Below are positions 1 through 9,559 of a stretch of 64,000 nt of DNA, piece by piece. The first letter of the stretch is position 1. Every line of letters begins with the position of its first letter. A program made the translations under genes and the position numbers. The notes under the pieces are model-generated. The model was not told the DNA's origin. It made no database searches and saw only the letters and a list, made by a program, of their open reading frames with translations. This DNA comes from Bacteriovoracales bacterium (GTDB lineage: Bacteria; Bdellovibrionota; Bacteriovoracia; Bacteriovoracales; Bacteriovoracaceae): positions 1 through 64,000 of the forward strand of contig JASBRV010000067.1 in NCBI GenBank assembly GCA_030149295.1, in the 5' to 3' direction.

Positions 1-655
1 TACAACTTCTCGTTATGAATTGCCTGAATGCTCTATGGCCGGTCTCGAACCCCTTGGAAAACTATCTCCCTTTTCTACAGAGATCACCAAAAGATATGAG
101 CCGCTCATTGAGGGCTTAAGTGGTCAAGAAGGAGTCAACCCCAGCTTAGTGGCAGGCCTCATCGCTCAAGAGTCGGCTTTCAATCCTAAAGCGGTAAGCT
201 TTGCCAAAGCGATAGGTCTCACTCAAGTAACCAATGGAGCGGCTGAAGAGATTACGGATATCTTTAACCATTTTCCTGTCTACCCCCAACTCGATGACCT
301 CCCTGTGCCAATGATTAAAAGTCTCATTCTTTCGGGTAAATTAAATGAAGAAAATGAATGGCGTCTTCACCCTCGCTACTCAATTTTGGGAGGCATTCAT
401 TACCTTAAGAGACTAGAAGATTATTGGTACCGCGAAGAAACTCAAAGTCTCATCCATAAAAGTTATCCTGAAACGGGCGATGACATAATCGATGACATTA
501 TTTTGGCGAGTTACAATTCAGGACCCTTTCGAGTCAAAAAATCTCTCCAACGAAGAGGGAAAGACTGGCTCTATGATAAAGAACTCACAGAAGCGAGAAA
601 GTATGTGCGTAAAGTGAAAAGCTATTGCTATCACTTTGCTTCCAATCATCAGTAA
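1..655 (+). CDS. Lytic transglycosylase (SLT domain), 5' truncated by window edge
   Basis: The reading frame is open upstream of the TTG at 20 to the window edge (TTSRYELPECSMAG...). Contains the SLT-like ESAFNPKAVSFAKAIGLTQVT and LASYNSGPFRV motifs. Confidence 0.85.
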   Translation, partial: TTSRYELPECSMAGLEPLGKLSPFSTEITKRYEPLIEGLSGQEGVNPSLVAGLIAQESAFNPKAVSFAKAIGLTQVTNGAAEEITDIFNHFPVYPQLDDLPVPMIKSLILSGKLNEENEWRLHPRYSILGGIHYLKRLEDYWYREETQSLIHKSYPETGDDIIDDIILASYNSGPFRVKKSLQRRGKDWLYDKELTEARKYVRKVKSYCYHFASNHQ

Positions 656-673
656 TTAAGAAAAGGTGAGTAT

Positions 674-1411
674 ATGAAAACGAAACCAATAGTCTTTAAC
701 TTTCTCTTTGCCTTCTTCACTTTGGTGGCGATCTCTCTTCCCTTACAAGTGGCATTCCTCTATGAGCATGAGGTTTTTCGCTTTAATGAGTGGTCAAGTA
801 TCCTCCTTAAGCTTACTCCAATGAATTGGATGGTCTTTACTCTGTGTCTGCTCAATGGATGGCTCTGTTTTCGCGTTCATCCTTATATCAAGTACACCAT
901 TCCTGCGAGTATTCTCTTTGTTGGTATCAATAATTTTATCGTGGGAAGTTATGGTGTCGACTATCACTTTGTCGCCACCTGGATAGGAACTCTTCTTTAC
1001 ACACTCTTCAGCTACAGTTTCGTCTATGCCCACGGTTTAGAAGCCGTTGAGCACCCTGAAAAACAATGGTGGAAGATTCCTAAAAGAGTGAGAAAAAGTT
1101 TTCCCGTGTGGCTTGAGTATAAAGGAGAGAAAAAGCTCCTTGCCAAGACCTTTGATATCTCTGAAAGTGGAGCCTATGTTTCCACATTGGCTAATAATAA
1201 GAACCTCATCCCTAAGGATCTGGGCGTCGGTGAGTCCCTTACCATTCTCATTGGAACTAATGATGGCGAGATCGAACTTGATGCTACTTTAGTACGAAAA
1301 GAAGAAGAAGCTCTTGGTAAATATCCCGCAGGACTAGGTCTTCACTTTGAAAACCTAAGCCTTTGGAAATCATTACAGGTCAAAAGGTTATTGAATACTG
1401 TTAACGCTTAA
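674..1411 (+). CDS. Membrane protein with C-terminal PilZ domain
   Basis: N-terminal hydrophobic helices, then KRVRKSFPVWLEY...FDISESGAYV (PilZ RxxxR and D/NxSxxG-type motifs). Confidence 0.8.
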   Translation: MKTKPIVFNFLFAFFTLVAISLPLQVAFLYEHEVFRFNEWSSILLKLTPMNWMVFTLCLLNGWLCFRVHPYIKYTIPASILFVGINNFIVGSYGVDYHFVATWIGTLLYTLFSYSFVYAHGLEAVEHPEKQWWKIPKRVRKSFPVWLEYKGEKKLLAKTFDISESGAYVSTLANNKNLIPKDLGVGESLTILIGTNDGEIELDATLVRKEEEALGKYPAGLGLHFENLSLWKSLQVKRLLNTVNA

Positions 1412-2177
1412 AGCCTATCGTTGCTAAACGGCGAAATAACCACGGTATATGGCGGGCCATCCATAGAGCGACCGCCACACTTCCCCCTGGGTGAAAAAAA
1501 AGACAATCCTTCTCAATGGATTTACAGACTTTTCTTGCATATTCTTCAGGGGAGATCGAAGAAAGAGAAGAAACATCGAGATGCTCTCCATACATTTCAC
1601 TTATCTGATCAAACATTCGCGTCTTTATTCCCGGAGTAATTAGTGTGAGAGTCGTTACTCTCGTTCCCTTGAGCTCCAGGGATAGACTATTGGTAAGGGC
1701 AACTACGCCTGTTTTTGCGGCAGCGTAAGTGGCAGCACATGGCAAATGCATGACACCACTAACACTGGCATTATTCACAATCTTCCCCTTTCCTCGTTTA
1801 ATCATAGGGGGAAGCATTCTTTGTGTTAAATGAGTAAGGCCAATCAGATTAACCTGAAACATTTGGTATATACTTTGAGTGTCTTGCTCTTCTAAAAGTC
1901 CACCAGTGAGTTGACCAGCGTTATTAACAAGGATGTCCCAATCGCTATTTGCGTGCTCATTGGCGAAAGACTCGATCTTCTCGAAGCTTCCCATGTCCAA
2001 AGCAACACTTTGAGCCCGCTCAGATAAGCCCTGCTCTTTTAAATCAAAAGAGTCGGGATTCCTCATGGCGAGGGTGACAAAGGCGCCTCTCTCATCTAAC
2101 TCTTTAGCTAAAGAGAGCCCAATTCCTCGATTGGCTCCAGTAATAAGAACTTTGCTTCCCTTGATATTCATAGACAC
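1401..2177 (-). CDS. Short-chain dehydrogenase/reductase
   Basis: VLITGANRGIGLSLAKEL, NNAGQ, and a YAAAK catalytic motif. Confidence 0.9.
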   Translation of the reverse strand: MSMNIKGSKVLITGANRGIGLSLAKELDERGAFVTLAMRNPDSFDLKEQGLSERAQSVALDMGSFEKIESFANEHANSDWDILVNNAGQLTGGLLEEQDTQSIYQMFQVNLIGLTHLTQRMLPPMIKRGKGKIVNNASVSGVMHLPCAATYAAAKTGVVALTNSLSLELKGTRVTTLTLITPGIKTRMFDQISEMYGEHLDVSSLSSISPEEYARKVCKSIEKDCLFFHPGGSVAVALWMARHIPWLFRRLATIGFKR

Positions 2178-2243
2178 CCCTATACGAAAAATTACTCTCT
2201 TTGTAGGATAAGGGTAGCAAAAGACCTACACAAGGAAGACTTT

Positions 2244-3662
2244 ATGAGTTCAGCGCTTGTCTGGATACGACGCGATATACGCCTTCATGATCACCATGCC
2301 CTCTCATGTGCCCTTGAGAAATTTGATAAGGTTTACCTTTGCTTTGTCTTTGACACAAAAATATTGGACCCCCTCCCCGAAAAGGACAAACGACTCACTT
2401 TTATTCACCAAGGCTTAAGGGAGGTTTCGACTCATCTTATCGAGCATGGAAGTGACATCGAAATACTTCATGGTGATCCTTGTGAGGAAATACCAAAACT
2501 TGTGAAGTCCTTAAAGGTCGACGCCCTTTACTATAATCGCGATTATGAACCTTATGCCATCAAACGAGATACTAGCGTTACAAAAACTCTTGAAGAACGG
2601 GGCATCCAAGTCAAATCCTTTAAGGATAGTGTCCTTTTTGAAAAAGAAGAAATTCTCAACAAACAAGGCTCAGTCTATAAGGTCTTCACTCCCTACAAAA
2701 GGGCTTGGTATGAGAAATTTATGCAAGTCTATTCAGGTGAAGTCCCTCAATACAGCTTTAAATACTCAAGCCTAGCGCCCAATAAAATAAAGAAATCCAT
2801 TTCTCATCACGATTGGCACAAAGCTCTAGGCTTTAAAGAAGACCTTCCTCCCTTAACAGGGGGAACCTCTGAGGCCCGAAAACACCTTCAAAAATTTAAG
2901 GGCCATATCAAAGAATACGAAAAGGCTCGGGACTTTCCCGCTATGGAGAAAACCTCTAATATGAGCCCCTATATTCGCCATGGCATGATCTCAGTGCGTG
3001 ACCTCCTAAGAAGAGGACTTGAAGACAAGTCCTCCGGTCACCAAGTATGGACAAGCGAAGTCATTTGGCGTGAGTTTTACCAGATGATTCTTAGCTGCTT
3101 TCCCCATGTGCAAAAGAAATGTTTCAAGCCAGAGTATGACAATATCAAATGGCTTGGAGGCACTAAAGAATTCAAGGCATGGCAAGAAGGAAAAACTGGC
3201 TTTCCCATTGTGGATGCGGCCATGCGCTGCCTCAATGAAACGGGAATGATGCATAATCGACTGCGCATGGTTGTCGCCAGCTTTCTTTGCAAAACCTTAT
3301 TAGTCGATTGGAAAAAAGGTGAAAAGTATTTTGCTCTCAAACTTCTTGATTATGATCTGGCCGCTAATAATGGGGGTTGGCAATGGAGTGCTTCGACAGG
3401 AACCGATGCCCAACCCTACTTTCGAATTTTTAATCCCACATCCCAAAGTGAAAAGTTTGATCCGGATGGTGAATTTATCAAAAGATGGTGCCCGGAGCTT
3501 AAAGGATTTTCTAAAAAGAAGATCCATGAACCTTCAAAAGCAGATATGCTTGAACAAGCCGATGCCAAGTGCACACTAGGAATTAACTATCCCCATCCAG
3601 TTGTTGACTACAAACTCAACCGCCAAAAAGCTCTCGACATGTATAAGGAAGGTATCAAATAA
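2244..3662 (+). CDS. phrB: Deoxyribodipyrimidine photolyase / cryptochrome family
   Basis: SALVWIRRDIRLHDHHAL start; NNGGWQWSASTGTDAQPYFRIFNP FAD-binding signature. Confidence 0.93.
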   Translation: MSSALVWIRRDIRLHDHHALSCALEKFDKVYLCFVFDTKILDPLPEKDKRLTFIHQGLREVSTHLIEHGSDIEILHGDPCEEIPKLVKSLKVDALYYNRDYEPYAIKRDTSVTKTLEERGIQVKSFKDSVLFEKEEILNKQGSVYKVFTPYKRAWYEKFMQVYSGEVPQYSFKYSSLAPNKIKKSISHHDWHKALGFKEDLPPLTGGTSEARKHLQKFKGHIKEYEKARDFPAMEKTSNMSPYIRHGMISVRDLLRRGLEDKSSGHQVWTSEVIWREFYQMILSCFPHVQKKCFKPEYDNIKWLGGTKEFKAWQEGKTGFPIVDAAMRCLNETGMMHNRLRMVVASFLCKTLLVDWKKGEKYFALKLLDYDLAANNGGWQWSASTGTDAQPYFRIFNPTSQSEKFDPDGEFIKRWCPELKGFSKKKIHEPSKADMLEQADAKCTLGINYPHPVVDYKLNRQKALDMYKEGIK

Positions 3663-3740
3663 ATTCAACCACTTAAAACACTCACTCTTAAGAAATCCCA
3701 CCAGAAACCGATATCATATAATAGCGATCAACTAACGGTC

Positions 3741-5153
3741 ATGGATACTGGTGGTCTTTTGAAAATAAGGGTTTCCCTCTTTATCACTTTTGTACTTTTG
3801 AGCTTTTCCATCTTTGGAGAAAGCTGCCTGACAAAAAGTCTGGCGACCAAAGTCTCAAGAGTTGAAGGAAGCAAAATCTCCAAATATTGGGAAAATGACC
3901 AAGAGGTTATCATTACCATCAATGGAAAGAACTACCCCCTCACTTATTCTTTTGACTCAGAATTCTCGTATGCAGATACTCTCCTTCTCTTGGAAAAAGA
4001 CCCTAAGAATATTGAAAAACTTAATGAGCTCTTCGCCCATGTTAATCGCTCTCAAACCGCAAATACTGGTCTCTTTACCAAAGCAAGAAGTCTCTTTGGT
4101 AAACCAAAAGTCGATCCTAATCATATCGATTATCTCAATATCCCTGTTGAAAAAATCCTAGAAGCCGACAGGTTAATGTCAGGTGCTAGCAAGCCACGCT
4201 CCCCTAAGCAATTTTTTTCTTTTGGAGGGCTTAGAAAAGGCATACCCACAGATAAAGAAACTTATGCGATAACTGAACTCAACCCACGCCTTTACGATTT
4301 CTTTGTCAGCGATATGATAGAGCCCCTACTCGAGTCCAAGCACAAAGGAAACAACTTAAAGTTTCTCAACTTCTCTCATGCTCAGGCCAGTGACTTTACC
4401 GAAAAATACCGCCAACTCATGAAAGAAGTCATGGTTGATGACATGAAAATCCCCGTCAAGGCAACAATAGATTCGGGGTACCTAGAATTTCCCCACTCCA
4501 GTTATGAAACCATTCCCTCTCAATGGAATAAGGTCATAAAAGAAGATATCAATGACCCTCATAAGTGGACCTCAAGCCATATGCATATTGGAATTCCAGC
4601 AGAGATTGGCAAGCCTAAAATGGATGCCATCACCAGGGCGGTAGAAGCGAGAATTATACTTGAACACGCCATGAGCCCTAGCTTTGGAAAGAAGCTCTAT
4701 GCAACCTCTTATTCCTCACTAAGAGGTGATCCCAAAAGTGCTAAAAAGTTTGCAGGGGTCATTCGTATGAACTACAAGCGCCATACAGAACCCTTTCCCA
4801 TGCACGACTTAGAAGTGAGAAACTATCTTAGTTTTAAAGAGGGGCAAAATCATTTGGCCCTCGCCGCCAGACTGGCCCAAGACCATGAAAAGCTGCGCCT
4901 CATTGATAATTTTAGTGCTTTAGATATTAAAGACCCCGAAACATCAAATCTTAACGGTGCCTTAAAATACGTGGGGAAATTGGCCTTAGATAATGGAAAT
5001 GCTGAAATTGGAGCCGAATTTATCCGCCTTGCCGACGAGATCGAAGCCGCAGGGGAGATTACACTCACAAAGAGAAAGGAAGTTCAGAAACTTCTTAAGT
5101 CAAAAGAAGCTATGAAACTTTTAAATCCAGAATTTTTTCTTGAGGCAAATTAA
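3741..5153 (+). CDS. Exported protein of unknown function with HxHxG and EVR motifs (possible amidoligase-like fold)
   Basis: N-terminal signal-like hydrophobic segment (ISLFITFVLLSFSIFGESC). SGYLEFPHSSYE, SSHMHIGIP and HDLEVRNYLSF resemble the order of motifs in GCS/amidoligase-fold enzymes. Confidence 0.6.
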   Translation: MDTGGLLKIRVSLFITFVLLSFSIFGESCLTKSLATKVSRVEGSKISKYWENDQEVIITINGKNYPLTYSFDSEFSYADTLLLLEKDPKNIEKLNELFAHVNRSQTANTGLFTKARSLFGKPKVDPNHIDYLNIPVEKILEADRLMSGASKPRSPKQFFSFGGLRKGIPTDKETYAITELNPRLYDFFVSDMIEPLLESKHKGNNLKFLNFSHAQASDFTEKYRQLMKEVMVDDMKIPVKATIDSGYLEFPHSSYETIPSQWNKVIKEDINDPHKWTSSHMHIGIPAEIGKPKMDAITRAVEARIILEHAMSPSFGKKLYATSYSSLRGDPKSAKKFAGVIRMNYKRHTEPFPMHDLEVRNYLSFKEGQNHLALAARLAQDHEKLRLIDNFSALDIKDPETSNLNGALKYVGKLALDNGNAEIGAEFIRLADEIEAAGEITLTKRKEVQKLLKSKEAMKLLNPEFFLEAN

Positions 5154-6484
5154 AAGATCTTTCCTAGCCCTAAAATGATACCCAAATAAAGACTTACAGA
5201 AAGCATGTCACAAAAAGAGGTCACCAGAGGACCAGAGGCAATAGCAGGATCAACTCCTGCTTTTTTAAATCCAATAGGAATCAACATACCAAAGAGAGCA
5301 GCGGCACTCATCGAAACAACGAGAGTCGTTCCCACTCTCACACCGACCATCATATCGCCGTATAAAAGGACAATCATGAGATAAGTCGTCGCTCCGGCCA
5401 TGATCCCCATAATAAGACCCACTGAAAACTCTCGCATCAAGGGAAGACGAAATTGGCCAAACTCATTGGCCCCTAGAGCAAAACTACGAGTAATGATCAT
5501 CGCCGTCTGAGTTCCGACATTACCTGTTGTATTCATAATCAAGGGAACAAAGCTAGCAAAGATAATCGCGTTGGTAACGGTCCCCTCAAAAAAAGTCAAA
5601 ATATAGCCTGTCACAAAGGAGGCACTAATAGAAAAAATAAGCCAAGGGAAACGGCCAAGAGCAAGCTTTAATCGATTGGGATTCACATCCCCGATAGACT
5701 CTTCAGAAGAAACACCGACATAAGCGAGAATATCTTCACTGGCTTCTTCTTCAATAACATCTTGAATATCATCAAAAGTAATTTGGCCAAGAAGAATTCC
5801 ATCTTTATCAACTACAGGGAGAAAGTTTAAGTCATATTTACTAAAGCTTTGTGCCACTTCCTCTTGATCTTCTTCTGGAGTGACATAATACTTAAGAGGT
5901 TTAGTAATAGTCGCAATCCCCTCTCCCATTGCGGCTAAGATAAGATCATCCAGGTGAACAACTCCGATAAGTTTTCTTTCCTCATCCACAACATAGGAAT
6001 TATTAACTTTTCCTAAGGTCTTCTTTTGGCGTCGGATAGACTCAACGGCTTCTTTACAAGTCATTCCCTCACGCAAGAGACAAACTTCGGTCTGCATAAT
6101 GGAGCCAGCGGACTCTTCAGGGAAACTTAAAATGCGTTTAATTTGCTTTTCTTTTTGTAGCTGCGGCAAAAGGTTATGCATTTGCTCTTCACTCAGCATC
6201 TTTAAAAGATAAGCTGCATCATCAGTTTCAAGCAGGTTAAAAACGGTCAGAATTTTTTCTGGAGTTAATATCTCTATAATTTCATCGAAAAGGCTTTTTT
6301 CAAAAAGAGGAAAGATTCCCGCCAATTCTTCATCATCAAGGCTATCGAGAATAACTTGGTAGTGCTCCTCATCAATCAGATAAAAGAGGTCAACTACCTC
6401 AAGAGGGTCAAGGAAGTTTAAGTAGGCCTGGATATTTTCTTGCTGCCCACTTTCAAAAATTTCTTTTAAATCAATGGCCTTCAC
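5150..6484 (-). CDS. mgtE: Magnesium transporter MgtE
   Basis: N domain, CBS pair and TM region; GNVGTQTAMIITRSFALG and PLVTSFCDMLSVSLYLG are typical of MgtE. Confidence 0.93.
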   Translation of the reverse strand: MKAIDLKEIFESGQQENIQAYLNFLDPLEVVDLFYLIDEEHYQVILDSLDDEELAGIFPLFEKSLFDEIIEILTPEKILTVFNLLETDDAAYLLKMLSEEQMHNLLPQLQKEKQIKRILSFPEESAGSIMQTEVCLLREGMTCKEAVESIRRQKKTLGKVNNSYVVDEERKLIGVVHLDDLILAAMGEGIATITKPLKYYVTPEEDQEEVAQSFSKYDLNFLPVVDKDGILLGQITFDDIQDVIEEEASEDILAYVGVSSEESIGDVNPNRLKLALGRFPWLIFSISASFVTGYILTFFEGTVTNAIIFASFVPLIMNTTGNVGTQTAMIITRSFALGANEFGQFRLPLMREFSVGLIMGIMAGATTYLMIVLLYGDMMVGVRVGTTLVVSMSAAALFGMLIPIGFKKAGVDPAIASGPLVTSFCDMLSVSLYLGIILGLGKIF

Positions 6485-6550
6485 TCTTTTAAGTTTGTCA
6501 CTATTTCTCGGCTTTTACCACACGAAATAATAACCGACCCAAGCAATCAA

Positions 6551-7813
6551 CTAGAGAACCCTATATAAAATAAACTTAATGTAGTTTTGCGAATCACCTA
6601 AATGGGAGATGCCATGATCAGGCCCCTGTAGTCCTAACTCTAAGAGCTGAAGCGTATAAGATGAATCTGCAAATCCTTGTTTAACAGTGAGGTCAAGTTC
6701 CTCAAGGCTTACTCCATGAGTACACGAACCAATCGCCAACAAACTCCCTTTATGGACAATTCGACTAAGGGAGCGATGCAGTTTTTGATAACCTCCAAGC
6801 GCTTTCGATTTATTTTTTAAATTCTTAGAAAATGCTGGGGGATCTGAAATCACCACATCAAATGTTTCTTCGCACGTTTTTAACCAATCAAAAACATTGG
6901 CACGAATAAATTGGCCTCTTTCGGCCATGCCATTAACCTCGAGATTTTTTTCGATAGCGCCCTTAAGATCTCCTTGATCAACAAAAGTCATCTCTTTGAC
7001 TCCACCACTTAAAGCATTCAATCCCCAAGATCCAACATAGCTAAAAAGATCGACTCCTTTCACGAAGTCACTCTCAATATTTTGAATCCACTGCTTTAGC
7101 TTTTTGCGATTCATACGGTGATCGTAATAATAACCAATCTTTTGAAGAACTTTTTCAGAGATAAAGAATCTTAAATCATTTTCGACAACTTCAATGGCAG
7201 GAATTTTCTCACCCTCAAAAATGGGTAAGCCCTCTTGTTTTCTATATTCCTGATTATCAAGGAAGTAGATGGTTTTAGAAGTAAGCTTATGGAGTTCACT
7301 TTTAAAGAGATCACGATATTGATCCATTCCTGCGGTATTGATTTGAATGAGAGCACAGTGCAGATACTCATCAACAATCACTCCTGGTAAACCGTCACTA
7401 TCCCCATAAACAATTCGCCTACCTTTACTAAGATCAGGAAAATCATCTCGTTTTTGGACGGCCTTTGCCAGAGTGTCCTTGATATAATCTTCGGGCTTTA
7501 GATCCTGATGAGTCGCCAATCCAAGCACCCGAAGAGGAGCAGAGCTCTTACTCATGGGATTAGCTAGTGCTAACAAACGATCTTTCTCTCCCTCTGCAGT
7601 AATCAAAACCCACTGACCCGGAGTACAGCCCACAAGCCCCTCAAGCACATCCCTTTCATAGAATTCACTTCTTATATGAAAAGGTTTGCTGCCTTTTTTC
7701 AACTTTACTTTGACTTGTCTCAAGTCTTTTTCTCCCGTATGAATAATAAAACAGACTTGATTGTAAGGGATACCTGAATGGAAAACCAATACCCTGCTCT
7801 TAAACAAGGGCAC
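6551..7813 (-). CDS. Class I SAM-dependent rRNA methyltransferase (RlmI/RlmK-like); true start probably internal
   Basis: PUA-like N-terminus, RIVYGDSDGLPGVIVDEY, GVDLFSYVGSWGLNAL, DVVISDPPAFSKN. Confidence 0.85.
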   Translation of the reverse strand: MPLFKSRVLVFHSGIPYNQVCFIIHTGEKDLRQVKVKLKKGSKPFHIRSEFYERDVLEGLVGCTPGQWVLITAEGEKDRLLALANPMSKSSAPLRVLGLATHQDLKPEDYIKDTLAKAVQKRDDFPDLSKGRRIVYGDSDGLPGVIVDEYLHCALIQINTAGMDQYRDLFKSELHKLTSKTIYFLDNQEYRKQEGLPIFEGEKIPAIEVVENDLRFFISEKVLQKIGYYYDHRMNRKKLKQWIQNIESDFVKGVDLFSYVGSWGLNALSGGVKEMTFVDQGDLKGAIEKNLEVNGMAERGQFIRANVFDWLKTCEETFDVVISDPPAFSKNLKNKSKALGGYQKLHRSLSRIVHKGSLLAIGSCTHGVSLEELDLTVKQGFADSSYTLQLLELGLQGPDHGISHLGDSQNYIKFILYRVL

Positions 7814-8890
7814 TATCTTAAAAATGCGAGTATTTCAGCCATGCATCAAAGTGTTTTGGAAGAAATCCAGTTTTGGAATCAGTCCATTGCTCACCATGGC
7901 GCCATTAATGAAGGTCGATTTTTTGACTTGTTAATGGATGTTCATAGCGAAGTCGCCCAATTTCTCAATGCAGACCAAGAAGATGTCACCATTCTTGATA
8001 ATTCCTCTCTCAACCTCAATATCGTGGCAATGATGTTAAAAGAAGAAAGCAAGAGAGACATCGTTCTTGTGGCAGATGAGTTTCCATCCAATGTCCTTCC
8101 CTTCTATCATCATGGTTTCAATGTCATTCAAGTGGCGACCAAAGACGGGCAATTTAAAACTTCAGATTTAGAGGAGGCCATAACGTCGAATACCGCTGCA
8201 GTTATTTGTTCTATCGTCCAGTTCGCCACTGGTCACTACACTTGTCCATTGGAGCTGTCTCAAATGTGTGAGGAAAAAAGTGTCCATTTGATCCTCAATG
8301 CCACCCAAAGCCTCGCCGTTTTTCCAATGGATCTAAAAAAGGTGAAGGCATCTGTCGTCACAGCGAGTTGTCACAAATGGTTGGGAGCAGGTATTGGTGG
8401 CGCCATTCTTTACCTTTCAAAAGAGTTTAGAGCAGGAAAAGCGAATCCCATTGCCGGTTGGTGCTCAGTAAAAGAGCCCTTTGATATGAAAAATGAAAAA
8501 CCCATTCCTCGCGATGATGTTATGTCCCTTCAGGTGGGATCTCTCCCTTTTCCAGTTCTTGCTGGTGTTGCAGCAGCTTGTCGTCACTGGAAAAAGGTGG
8601 GAATAGAAAAGGTTCACGCTAGAATTATGGAACTCTCCAATCACTTAAGATCAGAACTTTTAAAAAGAGATTTGATTCCGCTAGGCAATGGACTATCTGG
8701 AATTGTGACTTTCTCTGTAGGGAAATCATTAGAAGAAACATCAGAGCTTGTTCAAAAAATGGAGGAGGAGAAAATCTATGTCAACTGTCGACGTGGCCTC
8801 ATTAGAGTTTCCCCTCACTATTTTAACAGTGAGAAAGACATCAACGCCCTTCTCACATTCTTAGATAAAAATCTAGGACTCATACCTTAA
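7778..8890 (+). CDS. Class V aminotransferase-fold PLP enzyme
   Basis: LILNATQSLAVFPMDL and ASCHKWLGAGIGGAILYL (PLP lysine); kynureninase/cysteine desulfurase-like. Confidence 0.8.
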   Translation: MENQYPALKQGHYLKNASISAMHQSVLEEIQFWNQSIAHHGAINEGRFFDLLMDVHSEVAQFLNADQEDVTILDNSSLNLNIVAMMLKEESKRDIVLVADEFPSNVLPFYHHGFNVIQVATKDGQFKTSDLEEAITSNTAAVICSIVQFATGHYTCPLELSQMCEEKSVHLILNATQSLAVFPMDLKKVKASVVTASCHKWLGAGIGGAILYLSKEFRAGKANPIAGWCSVKEPFDMKNEKPIPRDDVMSLQVGSLPFPVLAGVAAACRHWKKVGIEKVHARIMELSNHLRSELLKRDLIPLGNGLSGIVTFSVGKSLEETSELVQKMEEEKIYVNCRRGLIRVSPHYFNSEKDINALLTFLDKNLGLIP

Positions 8891-9559
8891 TCGGTAGCCA
8901 ACTCCACGAACTGTTTCGATAAGACCATCGTAGAGTTTCTGGCGAATTTGAAGCACATGAGTGTCTACTGTACGCGTGCTTGGATAATTTTCATAACCCC
9001 ACACTTTATTAAGAATTTCCTCTCTACTAAAAGCTCTATTCGGTGACTCTGCTAAAAGAACCAAAAATTCATACTCCATTTTGGTAAAGTCAACGAGGTT
9101 TTCTTTAAAAGTTACTTCACGCCTTTCCTGATCAATCACCAGATCACCAAGACTTATCTTCACTTGAGTCTCACCATCGCCACTACCACGCTCTGATTGA
9201 TGACGAAGTTGAACCCGAATCCTTGCTGCCAACTCCCGAGGTTCAAAAGGTTTTGTCAAATAGTCATCAGCTCCACTTTCAAGGCCGACGACCTTATCGA
9301 TGACCTCAGTCCTCGCTGTTAACATAATCACTTGAATTCTAACCCCATCGCCGCGAAGGCTTCTTAAATAATCAATCCCCTGGCCATCTGGTAACATCCA
9401 ATCGAGGATCATAAGATCATAATCGTTATAATCTTGTTTCTTAGCCTCAGCGATATTAGGACATAGGGTGACATCGTATCCCTCATCTCTTAAGAAATTT
9501 CTTAACGTTGAACCTAAAGACTCATCATCTTCCACAATTAAAATCTTTGAATTACTCAT
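8873..9559 (-). CDS. OmpR/PhoB-family response regulator
   Basis: ILIVEDDESLGSTL, MILDWMLPDGQG, LTARTEVIDK, GADDYLTKPF receiver motifs; winged-helix C-terminus ending RTVDTHVLQIRQKL...IETVRGVGYRL. Confidence 0.93.
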   Translation of the reverse strand: MSNSKILIVEDDESLGSTLRNFLRDEGYDVTLCPNIAEAKKQDYNDYDLMILDWMLPDGQGIDYLRSLRGDGVRIQVIMLTARTEVIDKVVGLESGADDYLTKPFEPRELAARIRVQLRHQSERGSGDGETQVKISLGDLVIDQERREVTFKENLVDFTKMEYEFLVLLAESPNRAFSREEILNKVWGYENYPSTRTVDTHVLQIRQKLYDGLIETVRGVGYRLRYES

